Source: Streptomyces sp. DT2A-34 (GTDB taxonomy: Bacteria; Actinomycetota; Actinomycetes; Streptomycetales; Streptomycetaceae). Taken from it: DNA of 64,000 nucleotides. Both the position numbers and the translations under genes were made by a program. Positions 1-9,442 of this stretch are shown here, piece by piece. The stretch spans positions 2,956,001 through 3,020,000 of the forward strand of contig NZ_JASTWJ010000001.1 of the NCBI RefSeq assembly GCF_030499515.1, given 5' to 3'. Every line of letters begins with the position of its first letter. The first letter of the stretch is position 1. The notes under the pieces were generated by a model. That model did no database searches and was not told the origin of the DNA. It worked only from the letters and a program-made list of their open reading frames with translations.

Positions 1-781
1 GGCGCCCTGGCACGCGTCGAAGCGGGTCGCGGACAGCTACGGCGAGGTCCGGGTCTTCCTGGCCGGCGACGCGGTCCACGAGATGCCGCCCACCGGGGCG
101 TTCGGCTCCAACACCGGGATCCAGGACGCCCACAACCTCGCCTGGAAACTGGCCTCGGTGCTCCGCGGCTGGGCGGGCCTGCCGTTGCTCGACACCTACG
201 AGCGTGAACGACGGCCCATCGCCCTCGCGACGGGCACGCGCGCGTGCGTCCAGGCGGCCGACGAGCAGCACCCGGGGTTCAGTCCCGCCGCGGGACGCAA
301 CAACGACCCGGCGGACCTGATGACCGTCGCCCTGTGCTACCGGTACGCGTCCCCTGCCGTGCTGGACGCCCCCGCGGAGCGGCCGATCGTCCCCGACGCC
401 TTCCAGCTGGGCGGCGAGCCGGGGAGCCGGGCGCCGCACATGTGGGTGACGAGAGGGGGCGGCAGGATCTCCACGCTCGACCTGTACGAGCGTTCCTTCG
501 TGCTGCTCGCCGGGTCCGGCGGGCAGAAGTGGCGGGCGGCGGCGGAGAAGGCCTCCTCGAACCTGGGCCTCCCGGTCGACGTGTACCTCGTGGGCACGGG
601 CCCCGACCACGACCTCGCCCCCGCCCCGGACGCCGACTGGGCGGAGCTGCACGGCACGGCCGAGGACGGTGCCGTACTCGTACGCCCCGACGGTTTCGTC
701 GCCTGGCGGGCGGACGCCGCCATGCCGGACGCCGATCGCGTGCTGACCAAGGTGCTGCAGTCCGTGCTCTGCCGCGACTGA
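1..781 (+). CDS. FAD-dependent aromatic hydroxylase of the spore-pigment cluster, 5'-truncated
   Basis: The reading frame is open from base 2, so the gene begins outside the window and only the C-terminal ~259 residues are seen. The start of the visible part carries the FAD-contacting motif V-F-L-A-G-D-A-V-H-E, followed by P-P-T-G-A-F-G-S-N-T-G-I-Q-D-A-H-N-L-A-W-K, which is diagnostic of the p-hydroxybenzoate-hydroxylase-like class A flavin monooxygenases used in aromatic polyketide tailoring. The last ~100 residues fit the thioredoxin-like C-terminal domain of that family. By position it would hydroxylate the pigment polyketide, like WhiE ORFVIII. In the whiE clusters I know the hydroxylase is divergent from ORFI at the other end of the operon. 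Here it is convergent, downstream of the last cyclase. Confidence 0.9.
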   Translation, partial: APWHASKRVADSYGEVRVFLAGDAVHEMPPTGAFGSNTGIQDAHNLAWKLASVLRGWAGLPLLDTYERERRPIALATGTRACVQAADEQHPGFSPAAGRNNDPADLMTVALCYRYASPAVLDAPAERPIVPDAFQLGGEPGSRAPHMWVTRGGGRISTLDLYERSFVLLAGSGGQKWRAAAEKASSNLGLPVDVYLVGTGPDHDLAPAPDADWAELHGTAEDGAVLVRPDGFVAWRADAAMPDADRVLTKVLQSVLCRD

Positions 782-881
782 AGCCCCGCTGCCCCGTGAC
801 CGACCGCACCCCGACTGACCGCACCTGATTGACCGCACTGTGCCTGACACCCACTGAACGACCCACCCCTAGGACGTTGTT

Positions 882-1847
882 ATGACCCTTGCCGGACGCG
901 TCGACGTCCACCACCACTTCACCGCCCCCGCCTGGCTGGACTGGGCGGAGGAACGAGGCGTGGTCAACCGCGAGAAGCTGCCCTGGTGGACACGCTGGGA
1001 CCTGGACACGGCACTGGAGGTCATGGACAAGAACGGCATCGGTACGTCCGTCATGACCGTCGCGATGCTCGGCCGGCTCCGTGAGCGCGCGGAGCGCCAG
1101 GAGAGCGCACGTGTCGCCCTGCGGGCGGCGGCCGACGTCGTGGCGAGCCACCCCGCGCGCTTCGCCTTCTTCACGCCCGTGTTCCTCGACGACCTGGAGC
1201 TCTCCTCGTGGAGCCTGAGTTACGGCCTCGACGAGCTCGGAGCCATCGGGGTGAGCACGCGCACGAGCATGGACGGCGTGGTGCTCGGCGACGAGTCGCA
1301 CGACCGCCTCCTGCGGGAGCTGAACGACCGGTCCGCGGTCATCAGCACGCACCCCATGGACGTACCGGCCGGGAAGGACGGCGGAGCGGGACTGCCGGGA
1401 ATGCCGCCCTTCGTGTGCGACTTCCTCATGGACACCACGCGTGCGGCCATCAACCTCATCAGGAACGGCACCCTGGACCGCTACCCGAACCTCAGCTTCA
1501 TCCTGCCGCACGGGGGAGGCTTCCTCCCCTACATGGCCACCCGGCTCGAACTCTTCGGCGGGCGCATCACCCCCGCCATCGAGCCCGCCCGGGTCCGTGA
1601 CTACCTGCACCGGTTCTACTTCGACACGGCGGGCCCCATGTCCCCCTCGGCCACGCCCACCCTGCTGACGACGGTGGACCCCGGCCGCATCCTCTTCGGC
1701 ACGGACTGGCCGCCCACCCCCGCGCATGTCATCACCGACAGCGTGGCGCCCGCTCTGGACAGCGACCCGTTCCTGTCGGAGGAGCAACTCGAGGGCATCA
1801 ACCGGGAGAACGCGCTTCGGCTGATGCCGGGGCTCGCGCGTCAGTGA
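882..1847 (+). CDS. Amidohydrolase-family (ACMSD-like) metalloenzyme
   Basis: This 321-residue protein belongs to the amidohydrolase_2 family, which includes aminocarboxymuconate-semialdehyde decarboxylase and other non-oxidative decarboxylases. The N-terminal H-x-H metal motif is H10/H12 (V-D-V-H-H-H-F). Further probable ligands lie in S-T-H-P-M-D, in L-P-H-G-G-G-F-L-P-Y and in the C-terminal F-G-T-D-W-P aspartate motif. The ATG is preceded by an AGGA-like site about 8 bases upstream. It follows the FAD hydroxylase by 100 bp in the same direction and is probably cotranscribed with it. The substrate is unknown. A decarboxylation or ring-cleavage step on an aromatic polyketide is plausible from context but is inference. 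Confidence 0.85.
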   Translation: MTLAGRVDVHHHFTAPAWLDWAEERGVVNREKLPWWTRWDLDTALEVMDKNGIGTSVMTVAMLGRLRERAERQESARVALRAAADVVASHPARFAFFTPVFLDDLELSSWSLSYGLDELGAIGVSTRTSMDGVVLGDESHDRLLRELNDRSAVISTHPMDVPAGKDGGAGLPGMPPFVCDFLMDTTRAAINLIRNGTLDRYPNLSFILPHGGGFLPYMATRLELFGGRITPAIEPARVRDYLHRFYFDTAGPMSPSATPTLLTTVDPGRILFGTDWPPTPAHVITDSVAPALDSDPFLSEEQLEGINRENALRLMPGLARQ

Positions 1848-1880
1848 CCGACTACGCGCGCCTGTGACCGACTGTCACCG

Positions 1881-1924
1881 GAACGCCGCCGCCCGCGCCT
1901 GGTTCAGCGCGGGCGGCGGCGTTC
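1881..1924. terminator. Bidirectional terminator with a perfect 18-bp stem
   Basis: Bases 1881-1898 pair without mismatch with 1907-1924 around an 8-base loop (CTGGTTCA). The hairpin lies between the stop codons of two convergent transcription units, the amidohydrolase (+) and the TcmI-like cyclase (-), so it can end both. Confidence 0.9.
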
Positions 1925-1933
1925 GTACGTCGT

Positions 1934-2968
<1,035 letters not shown>

Positions 2969-3017
2969 GCGCGTTCTCCTTGTTGTACGGGTGCGGAGGG
3001 TTCTGCGCGGCCCTGGT

Positions 3018-3118
3018 GAAGTCCGGTGCGGACCGCGCCCCGCAAGGGGCGCGGGGAACGGCGCGACCAGCCCCCACCGAGCCGCAGGGTCGTCTCTGCG
3101 CCTCCAGCGGAGCGCTCA
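3018..3118 (-). repeat. Stop-codon-anchored intergenic repeat, copy A (inside the pigment operon)
   Basis: The repeat has a 27-base core at 3046-3072, reading GGGGCGCGGGGAAC then a G and GCGCGACCAGCC on the + strand. The core is identical to copies B (7904-7930) and C (38812-38838) except for one base. The distal end reads AGCGGAGCGCTCA, and its last three bases are the complement of the CLF stop codon. A GC-rich hairpin (CGCGCCCC/GGGGCGCG, near 3034-3053) makes it a possible terminator or mRNA-processing site between the CLF and ACP genes. Confidence 0.8.
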
Positions 3119-4369
3119 GGCGGCGGATCCGGGGCCGCGGCGTAGCACGAGCGCCGCGTTGGAGCCCATGAGTCCCCGGCTGAGGACCAGGGCCGTGCGG
3201 AGCTCAGCCGGGCGTGCGGTGGCGGTCACCAGGTCGATGTCGTGGCAGACGTCGAAGACGTTCGGGGTCGGCGGTATCTGCCCGTGCTCCATGGCCTGCA
3301 CCGCGGCCACGATGTCCAGCAGGGGTGCCCCGCAGTAGGACCGCCCGATGCCGGTCTTGGGGGCCGTGACGGGCACCCTGGTGCCGTGCGGGCCCAGGGC
3401 GTCGGCGAGGGCGAGGGCCTCGGCGCGGTCCGCCTCCGGGACGCCCAGCGCGTCGGCGAAGACCACGTCGATCTCCTCCGGTGCGCAGCCGGCCTCGTCG
3501 AGGGCGCCGCGGATGGCGTGCGCGAGCCCCTCCCGTGACTGCTCCCAGTGCGAGGCGCCGGTGAAGGTGGCGGAGTGTCCCGCCACGACGGCCCGGACGA
3601 CCGCGGCACGCCGCTGTGCCCGCTCCAGGTCCTCCACGATCAGCACGGCACCGCCCTCCGCGGGCACGAACCCGCAGGCCGCCGGGGTGAAGGGACGGTA
3701 GGCGCGGGCCGGGTCCTCGACGGTGCTGAGCTCGGGGTAACCGAGCTGGCAGACCCCCGAGTAGGGGGCGAGCGGCGCCTCGGCCGCCCCGACCACGACC
3801 ACGTCCGTGCCCCGGTCCACGGCCCGCGCGGCGTGCGCGACGGCGTCCAGGCCGCCCGCCTCGTCGCTGGCCACCACCCCGCAGGGGCCCTTGAAGCCGC
3901 TGCGGATGGATATCTGGCCGGTGCTGGCCGCGTAGAACCAGGCGATGGACTGGTAGGGCCCGACGAACCGGGATCCCTGTCCCCACAGCTTCTGCAGTTC
4001 CCGCTGGCCGAACTCGCCGCCGCCGGAGCCGGCCGCGGTGACCACGCCGACGGAGTACGGGGAGTCGGCGGCGGTGCTGCTCAGCCCCGCGTCCTGCAGG
4101 GCGGCATCGGCGGCGGCCAGGGCGAAGTGGGTGAACTTGTCGGTCTGGACGAGGAAGGTCTCCTCGATGAGCGCCGAGGCGTCGAATCCGCGGACCTCGC
4201 CGGCGACGCGGAGCGGAAGGTGCTCGCAGCCGTCCCGGGTGATGCGGTCCAGGACGCTCGCGCCCTCCTTGACGGACTTCCAGTAGGTGTCGGCGTGCAG
4301 GCCGTTGGGGGCGACCACGCCGATCCCCGTGACGGCGGTGTGCCGGGGGCGTATGCCACTACCACTCAT
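3116..4369 (-). CDS. whiEIV: Ketosynthase beta / chain length factor
   Basis: This 417-residue KS-like subunit is the partner of the KS-alpha encoded just upstream. It lacks the catalytic cysteine. The aligned segment reads [13 protein letters not shown], with Glu170 where KS-alpha has Cys169 and where most chain length factors have Gln. The ATG at 4369 overlaps the KS-alpha stop codon in an ATGA arrangement, as usual for this obligate heterodimer. It sets the chain length (a dodecaketide in WhiE) and promotes malonyl-ACP decarboxylation. Its stop codon lies at the edge of repeat copy A. Confidence 0.95.
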   Translation of the reverse strand: MSGSGIRPRHTAVTGIGVVAPNGLHADTYWKSVKEGASVLDRITRDGCEHLPLRVAGEVRGFDASALIEETFLVQTDKFTHFALAAADAALQDAGLSSTAADSPYSVGVVTAAGSGGGEFGQRELQKLWGQGSRFVGPYQSIAWFYAASTGQISIRSGFKGPCGVVASDEAGGLDAVAHAARAVDRGTDVVVVGAAEAPLAPYSGVCQLGYPELSTVEDPARAYRPFTPAACGFVPAEGGAVLIVEDLERAQRRAAVVRAVVAGHSATFTGASHWEQSREGLAHAIRGALDEAGCAPEEIDVVFADALGVPEADRAEALALADALGPHGTRVPVTAPKTGIGRSYCGAPLLDIVAAVQAMEHGQIPPTPNVFDVCHDIDLVTATARPAELRTALVLSRGLMGSNAALVLRRGPGSAA

Positions 4370-5634
4370 TTCGTCCTCCCACCCGGCCCCGTGAGGAGCA
4401 CCGCGGACTGGAAACCGCCGAAGCCGCTGCCCACGGAGAGCACGTGGTCGAGCCTGCGCGGGCGTGCGGTGCGCGGTACGTAGTCCAGGTCGCACTCGGG
4501 GTCCGGGGTCTCGTAGTTCGCCGTGGGCGGCACCACCTGCCGGGCCAGGGCGAGCACACAGGCGACGACCTCGATCGCGCCGATCGCCCCGAGCGAGTGG
4601 CCCACCATGGACTTGATCGAGCTCATGGGTGTGTCGTAGGCGTGGGAGCCGAGGGATTTCTTGACCGCGGCGGTCTCGTGCCGGTCGTTCTGGCGGGTAC
4701 CGGAGCCGTGGGCGTTGACGTAGTCGATGTCGGTGGGGTCCACGCGCGCGTGGTCGAGCGCGGCGTCGATGGCCCGGGCCATCTCCAGTCCCTCACTGGT
4801 GAGTCCGGTCATGTGGTAGGCGTTGCCGAAGGTGGCGTAGCCGTCGATCTCGCAGTACACGTGCGCGCCGCGCGCGCGGGCGTGTTCCAGTTCCTCCAGG
4901 ACGAGGACGGCGGCGCCCTCGCCCATGACGAATCCGTCGCGGTGGGCGTCGAAGGGGCGGGAGGCGTGCTCCGGGTCGTCGTTGTTGGGTGAGGTGGCCT
5001 TGATGGCGTCGAAGCAGGCCATGGTGATCGGGGAGATCGGGGAGTCCGACGCCCCGGTGATGCAGAGGTCGGCGCGGCCCTCCTCGATGGTGTGGAAGGC
5101 GTAGCCCACGGCGTCGAGCCCGGAGGTGCAGCCGGTGGAGACGGTCTGCACGGGCCCCTGGGCGCCGAACCGTTCCGCGACGTCCGACGCCAGTGTGCTG
5201 GGCGAGAAGGCGCGGTGCAGGTACGGGTTCGCCGCGCGATGGTCGACGTCCCAGCGCTGCCCGCCTTCGCTGACCAGGACGTAGTCCTGCTCCAGCCGGG
5301 TCGTGCCGCCCACCGCGCTGCCCAGGGACACGGCCACGCGCCAGGGGTCCTCCGTGCCGAAGTCGACTCCGCTGTCGGTCACGGCCTCCGTCGCGGCGAC
5401 GAGGGCAAACTGTATGTACCGGTCGGCGCGTTCGACCAGTTCGGGTTCGAGTCCGTGGGCGAGCGGGTCGAAGTCGCACTCGGCGGCTATGCGGGACCGC
5501 AGTCCCTCGGGGTCGAACAGGGTGATGCCTCGTGTCGCGGTACGGCCGCTCGCGAGGAGGTCCCAGAACGCGGGCACCCCTATGCCTCCCGGAGCGACCA
5601 CGCCTATGCCGGTGACCGCCACCCGCCGGGTCAC
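4366..5634 (-). CDS. whiEIII: Ketosynthase alpha of the spore-pigment type II PKS
   Basis: This 422-residue beta-ketoacyl synthase has a full catalytic set: Cys169 in [11 protein letters not shown], His309 in V-N-A-H-G-S-G-T and His346 in S-M-V-G-H-S-L-G-A. It condenses malonyl-ACP units with the CLF. Its ATG overlaps the last codon of the upstream cupin gene (ATGA), so translational coupling to that frameshifted gene may be disturbed. Confidence 0.96.
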   Translation of the reverse strand: MTRRVAVTGIGVVAPGGIGVPAFWDLLASGRTATRGITLFDPEGLRSRIAAECDFDPLAHGLEPELVERADRYIQFALVAATEAVTDSGVDFGTEDPWRVAVSLGSAVGGTTRLEQDYVLVSEGGQRWDVDHRAANPYLHRAFSPSTLASDVAERFGAQGPVQTVSTGCTSGLDAVGYAFHTIEEGRADLCITGASDSPISPITMACFDAIKATSPNNDDPEHASRPFDAHRDGFVMGEGAAVLVLEELEHARARGAHVYCEIDGYATFGNAYHMTGLTSEGLEMARAIDAALDHARVDPTDIDYVNAHGSGTRQNDRHETAAVKKSLGSHAYDTPMSSIKSMVGHSLGAIGAIEVVACVLALARQVVPPTANYETPDPECDLDYVPRTARPRRLDHVLSVGSGFGGFQSAVLLTGPGGRTK

Positions 5635-6096
5635 GAGAGGACTCCGCGTCGGTCGGGCCGTCCGCTCTCCTCCTGGACGAGCGGGTACGGCTTGAGGTCG
5701 TCGCTGATCTCCGGGGCCTCCGTGTCGACGTGGCCGAGGCTCGGCTTCGGGGCCAGCGGGCTCAGGTGGAAGACCATCCGGGCTTCCTCGTCACCGACGT
5801 TGCGGAAGCGGTGCCGCATGTCGATGGGGATCATGAGGCCCTGGTCGGCACGGAGGGAAAACGTTTCTCCGTCCAGGTCGACCTCCAGCCTGCCCTTCGA
5901 CGACGTACACGAACTCCTCGGAGTACGGGTGGTAGTGCTCGCTGATGCGTTCGCCGGGCCGCATGATGGCGAGGCCCATGAACCCGCTCGTGGCACCCAC
6001 CGTGACAGGGGTGAGCAGGGTGCGCAGGTCGCCACCACGCTTGCGGTTGGGCTCGATCTCGTTCACGTCCACGACGCGCGGGCGCATCTTCTCCAT
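5631..6096 (-). pseudogene. whiEII: Cupin protein, WhiE ORFII type, interrupted by a +1 frameshift
   Basis: Two overlapping frames encode the two halves of one cupin. The first (from ATG 6096) runs [10 protein letters not shown] to E-E-F-V-Y-V-V-E-G. The second resumes with [11 protein letters not shown] and ends at 5631. Removing one C from the CCC run at 5893-5895 (one G on the coding strand) restores a continuous protein of about 154 residues. The first cupin motif (H-Y-H-P-Y-S-E-E-F) and the second ([10 protein letters not shown]) fall on opposite sides of the break. This is either a real inactivating mutation or a base-calling error in a short homopolymer. The family is part of all spore-pigment operons and is thought to act with ORFI in pigment modification. 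Confidence 0.85.
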
Positions 6097-6145
6097 GGTC
6101 TGTCTCCAGGTCGGTCGGTGGGGTGTGGGTCCCTGCGCTGCGCCG

Positions 6146-7255
6146 TCAGGGCTGCGCGGCCCTGCGGTCGGTGATCAGCGCCATGTCGGCGTGCGTCAGG
6201 AGGCGGGTGGCCTCCCGCTCGCCCGTGGGCGGTCCCGCCACGCCGAGTGCGTCACTGTCGAGCAGACGGGCCAGCACGGCGGCCTTGCGCGGGCCGTGGA
6301 TGCCGAGCACCCTGACCGGATCGGTCTCGGGGTCACCGCGTACGTCGACGAGGCGGACGACGATGTCCTCCCGCTGGAAGACGGTGCTGCGGTGCACGGG
6401 GCCGGCCGGGTCGGCGGCCGCGGTCTCGTCCTGCCGGGAGAGCAGCCGGGCCAGCGCCATCCCGCAGCCCGGGCGGGCCGGGTAGTACAGGGCGTGCCGC
6501 GTGAGGCCGTCCGGTTCCGGGCCGCCAAGTGCCACATGGTGGACGGCCGGCATGGCGGCGCGGGCGAAGAAGGCCCGCGCGGACTCCGGGTCGGACAGGT
6601 CGCGGTGCTGCTCCAGGTGGGGGTTGAGGGCCTCCTCGACGGCCCGTACCTCGGGCTGACGCGAGACGTGGCGCAGGGCGGCCATCAGGTCGCCCTCCAC
6701 CTCGACGGTGCGGACGACCCGGTTGCCGTGGAGGAACAGGGTGGTGCGGCGCAGCCGCGTGGAGTCGTCGACGCGGGCCTGGGGCGGCGCGTAGCCGGCG
6801 AGGATCTCCGTGACCTTGGACTCGGAGCCGGGCTTGACGGTGAAGGTCAGGGCGTGGCGTGTCACACCGTCGCCCACCCGTACGGCCGTCTGGAGTCCGC
6901 CGGTGTTCGGGCGGGCGCGGCCGGTCTCACGGACGACGCCGTAACGCATCGAACGCAGTTCACGGACGCAGTTCTGCAGGGGCCTGACCGTCTCGAGATG
7001 CTCTTCACTGTTCACCCAGGCGAGGTACGGCGGGGCGGTGGCCCATTCGCTCGTGATGACCCACTGGGACGGGTTCTCCAGGGACTGGCACAACTGGTCG
7101 CCGAGGTGACCGGGAACCGACGCGACTCGGTCACGCATGTGCTCGTACGCGTCGAGGAACTCTTGCTGGGCGCCTTCGTGGAGATCGACGAGCAGGATGA
7201 CGCGCATCCTGGAACCGTCGAATGCCGACTGGGATGTATAGGGCGAAGTGGTCAT
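6146..7255 (-). CDS. whiEI: SchA/CurD-like spore-pigment protein (WhiE ORFI type)
   Basis: This 369-residue protein, [12 protein letters not shown] from residue 17, matches the SchA/CurD-like domain found as the first gene of spore-pigment operons (whiE ORFI, schA, curD). The biochemical role is not established; a monooxygenase-like dimeric alpha/beta-barrel fold is likely. The ATG at 7255 has a GGAAGG site upstream. A start at 7207 would begin directly at the conserved block and cannot be excluded. It is the first gene of the leftward operon, so the promoter must lie between 7256 and about 7500. Confidence 0.85.
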   Translation of the reverse strand: MTTSPYTSQSAFDGSRMRVILLVDLHEGAQQEFLDAYEHMRDRVASVPGHLGDQLCQSLENPSQWVITSEWATAPPYLAWVNSEEHLETVRPLQNCVRELRSMRYGVVRETGRARPNTGGLQTAVRVGDGVTRHALTFTVKPGSESKVTEILAGYAPPQARVDDSTRLRRTTLFLHGNRVVRTVEVEGDLMAALRHVSRQPEVRAVEEALNPHLEQHRDLSDPESARAFFARAAMPAVHHVALGGPEPDGLTRHALYYPARPGCGMALARLLSRQDETAAADPAGPVHRSTVFQREDIVVRLVDVRGDPETDPVRVLGIHGPRKAAVLARLLDSDALGVAGPPTGEREATRLLTHADMALITDRRAAQP

Positions 7256-7983
7256 CCGGCGGACCCTTCCTTCGCGGGAGCAAGCGGCGGCCGTCCGTGT
7301 TCACCTGCGCGAACGCGGGTTTCGGCCCTGAGCCTTCATCGTGGGTCAGGGCCACGGGGACCGCGAGCCGCGCGGGCCAATTGAGGGAACTGGCCGGGAG
7401 GGTGTGCTCGCTGGGTGCCGACGCCGTGTCAGGGGGGTCGGGGGGTGCGGTATGTGCCGTCGCCGGGGCGCGGGTTGGGGGGCGCGGTGGGTGCGCGGTG
7501 GGTGCGCGGTGGGTGCGCGGTGGGTGCGCGGTGGGTGCGCGGTGGGTGCGCGGTGGGTGCGCGGTGGGTGCGCGGTGGGTGCGCGTCCATGCCTGCGGCG
7601 GCCCGCTGGGCCGGATGGGGGTGCGCGTAGCGCCTGCGGGTGGGGGGTGGGGCGGGGCCGCGTCGGGGGGTGTCCGTCCTCGGTCCGGTGGTGGGCCTTG
7701 CGCTAGAGGTGCCGTTTCTTGACACCGGACTCTGCGGGCGGACACCCCCCGACGCGTCCCCTCGCCGCCGTACGCGGGTGCGGCACCGCGGGGGCCATCC
7801 GTCTGGAGGGCGCGTGTCGAAGCCCCGTTCGGGACGGGGACTTGGGTACGGCGGCGGCTAAGCAGGTCGGGCGAAGTCCGCTGCGGTTCGGCAGCGCCCC
7901 AAAGGGGCGCGGGGAACTGCGCGACCAGCCGCGATGGCGCCGCAGACGACCGACGACACATCGCGGCACTTCAAGCGGAGCGC
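7256..7983. other. Gene-free 728-bp region upstream of the pigment operon
   Basis: No convincing gene is present; the frames that stay open are driven by GC-rich repeats and show no recognisable protein. The region must contain the promoter of the leftward pigment operon. It also holds nine perfect 11-bp tandem repeats (7486-7584) and repeat copy B (7872-7986), which abuts the stop codon of the next leftward gene. No clear sigma-factor consensus for the pigment promoter was identified by eye. Confidence 0.7.
7486..7584. repeat. Nine tandem copies of an 11-bp unit
   Basis: The unit GGTGGGTGCGC is repeated nine times without a mismatch from 7486 to 7584. The period (11 bp) is about one helical turn and is not a multiple of three, which argues against a coding function. 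It lies about 230 bp upstream of the first gene of the pigment operon. Confidence 0.95.
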
Positions 7984-7986
7984 TTA
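7872..7986 (-). repeat. Stop-codon-anchored intergenic repeat, copy B
   Basis: The core 7904-7930 is identical to copy C. The element ends with AGCGGAGCGCTTA, whose last three bases are the complement of the TAA stop of the thiamine-binding-family gene. A hairpin formed by GCGCCCC/GGGGCGC around an AAA loop (about 7895-7910) and the conserved GCCGAACCGCAG block (as read on the - strand) are shared with copy C. Confidence 0.85.
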
Positions 7987-8277
7987 GTCGGCCAGGTGGC
8001 GTTCCACCGTCTCCACCTTGGAGGTGAGGCCGTCGGTCACGCCGGGGCGGATGTCGGCCTTGAGGACCAGTGAGACGCGCGGTGCCCGTGTCTCTACGGC
8101 GGCCACGGCGCGCTTGACGACGTCCATGACCTCGTCCCACTCGCCCTCGATGGAGGTGAACATCGCGTCGGTGCGGTTGGGCAGGCCGGACTCGCGGACC
8201 ACCCGGACGGCGTCGGCTACGTACTCCCCCACGTCCTCGCCGACGCCGAGCGGGGTCACGGAGAAGGCGACGATCAT
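7984..8277 (-). CDS. Thiamine-binding (MTH1187/YkoF, UPF0045) family protein
   Basis: This is a 97-residue ferredoxin-like-fold protein starting [15 protein letters not shown]. It belongs to the MTH1187/UPF0045 family, members of which bind thiamine or related ligands. The signature region [18 protein letters not shown] is present. The start overlaps the upstream DUF3817 gene by ATGA. The TAA stop is formed at the edge of repeat copy B. Confidence 0.85.
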   Translation of the reverse strand: MIVAFSVTPLGVGEDVGEYVADAVRVVRESGLPNRTDAMFTSIEGEWDEVMDVVKRAVAAVETRAPRVSLVLKADIRPGVTDGLTSKVETVERHLAD

Positions 8278-8618
8278 GCGTTGACCTTGCCTTCCCTGCG
8301 GGCGCGGGCGGCGATGACCGCGTCCTCGGCCTCGCGCTTGAGCTTGCGCTCGGCGAAGAAGCCGCCGGTCGGCAGGACGGAGAGGACGAAGTAGAGGGCC
8401 GCGGTCTTCAGGGACCACTTGGTGCGGTTCCAGGCGTCCGCCCAGAAGATCACGTACAGGATGAAGAGGACGCCATGGACCATGCCCATCACTGGCACCG
8501 CGTTGAAGTCGGTGGTCCGCTTCAGCACCGAGCAGACGAGCAGGAGCAGGAACGACACCGCCTCGGGGCCCGAGACGAGACGGAGGCGGCGGAGGGCGGT
8601 GGCGGTCTTGATGTCCAC
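8274..8618 (-). CDS. DUF3817 integral membrane protein
   Basis: This 114-residue protein has three hydrophobic segments (roughly residues 20-35, 45-62 and 70-88) and a charged C-terminus. [11 protein letters not shown] near the start and [12 protein letters not shown] in the middle are typical of DUF3817. Function is unknown. It is cotranscribed with the thiamine-binding-family gene through a 4-bp overlap and is divergent from the AIM24 genes. Confidence 0.82.
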   Translation of the reverse strand: MDIKTATALRRLRLVSGPEAVSFLLLLVCSVLKRTTDFNAVPVMGMVHGVLFILYVIFWADAWNRTKWSLKTAALYFVLSVLPTGGFFAERKLKREAEDAVIAARARREGKVNA

Positions 8619-8808
8619 GGGTCACCTTCGGTGGGTTCGGCGGGAGAGACGTGGGTCGGCTCGGATCAGCTTGTGAACGCAAGCACAAATGCTCGCCCAT
8701 TGTGGCAAACGCCGGGAGTGAGTGTGGCTCGGGGTGCCGTCAGGGGTGATGTCCACCTTCAGGACCTTTTGGCGGATGGCGCCGCGGGCTACCTTTCGCT
8801 GCGTGGCG

Positions 8809-9441
8809 ATGTTCCGACTTCAGGGCAGCAAGGTGCTCGCCGTCGACATGACCGGGGACGCCGTGAAGGCGAAGAACGGCTCGATGGTCGCGTACGACGG
8901 GCAGATGGCCTTCAAGAAGATGAGCGGTGGCGGGGAGGGCATCCGGGGCATGGTGACCCGGCGGCTCACCGGTGAGCAGATGACGGTGATGGAGGTGAAA
9001 GGGCACGGGACGTGCTGGTTCGCGGACCGGGCCTCGGAGATCAACCTGGTGAGTCTCCAGGGGGACAAGCTGTATGTGGAGTCGAGCAATCTGCTCGCGA
9101 CCGACGCGGGGCTGCGGACCGGGACCAGCTTTACGGGGATGCGCGGTGCCTCGCAGGGCAATGGGCTGTTCACGACCACCGTCGAGGGGCACGGACAGGC
9201 GGCGATCATGTCGGACGGGCCGGCGGTGGTGCTGCGGGTCAGCTCGCAGTATCCGTTGACCGTCGATCCGGGGGCCTATGTGGCCCATCAGGGGAATCTG
9301 CGGCAGTCCTTCCAGTCCGGTGTGACCTTCCGCACTCTGATGGGTGAGGGCGGTGGCGATGCCTTCCAGATCCGGTTCGAGGGGGACGGGCTGGTGTACG
9401 TACAGCCGAGCGAGCGGAACACGATCGCGGGGGACGTGTGA
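8809..9441 (+). CDS. AIM24-family protein, first of three
   Basis: This is a 210-residue AIM24/TraB-like beta-rich protein beginning M-F-R-L-Q-G-S-K-V-L-A-V-D-M-T-G. No clear Shine-Dalgarno site precedes the ATG, and an in-frame GTG at 8803 is an alternative. Expression may be leaderless. The family is named for a yeast mitochondrial inner-membrane protein; bacterial members have no agreed function. The next paralogue starts 1 base after the stop codon. Confidence 0.85.
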   Translation: MFRLQGSKVLAVDMTGDAVKAKNGSMVAYDGQMAFKKMSGGGEGIRGMVTRRLTGEQMTVMEVKGHGTCWFADRASEINLVSLQGDKLYVESSNLLATDAGLRTGTSFTGMRGASQGNGLFTTTVEGHGQAAIMSDGPAVVLRVSSQYPLTVDPGAYVAHQGNLRQSFQSGVTFRTLMGEGGGDAFQIRFEGDGLVYVQPSERNTIAGDV

Positions 9442-9442
9442 C

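Noticed and set aside
782..881. Repeated TGACCGCAC motifs between the hydroxylase and amidohydrolase
   Set aside because: Three short copies in 50 bp are probably chance in GC-rich DNA and have no dyad or spacing regularity.
7486..7584. Possible CRISPR-like array
   Set aside because: The 11-bp units are directly adjacent with no spacers, so this is a simple tandem repeat.
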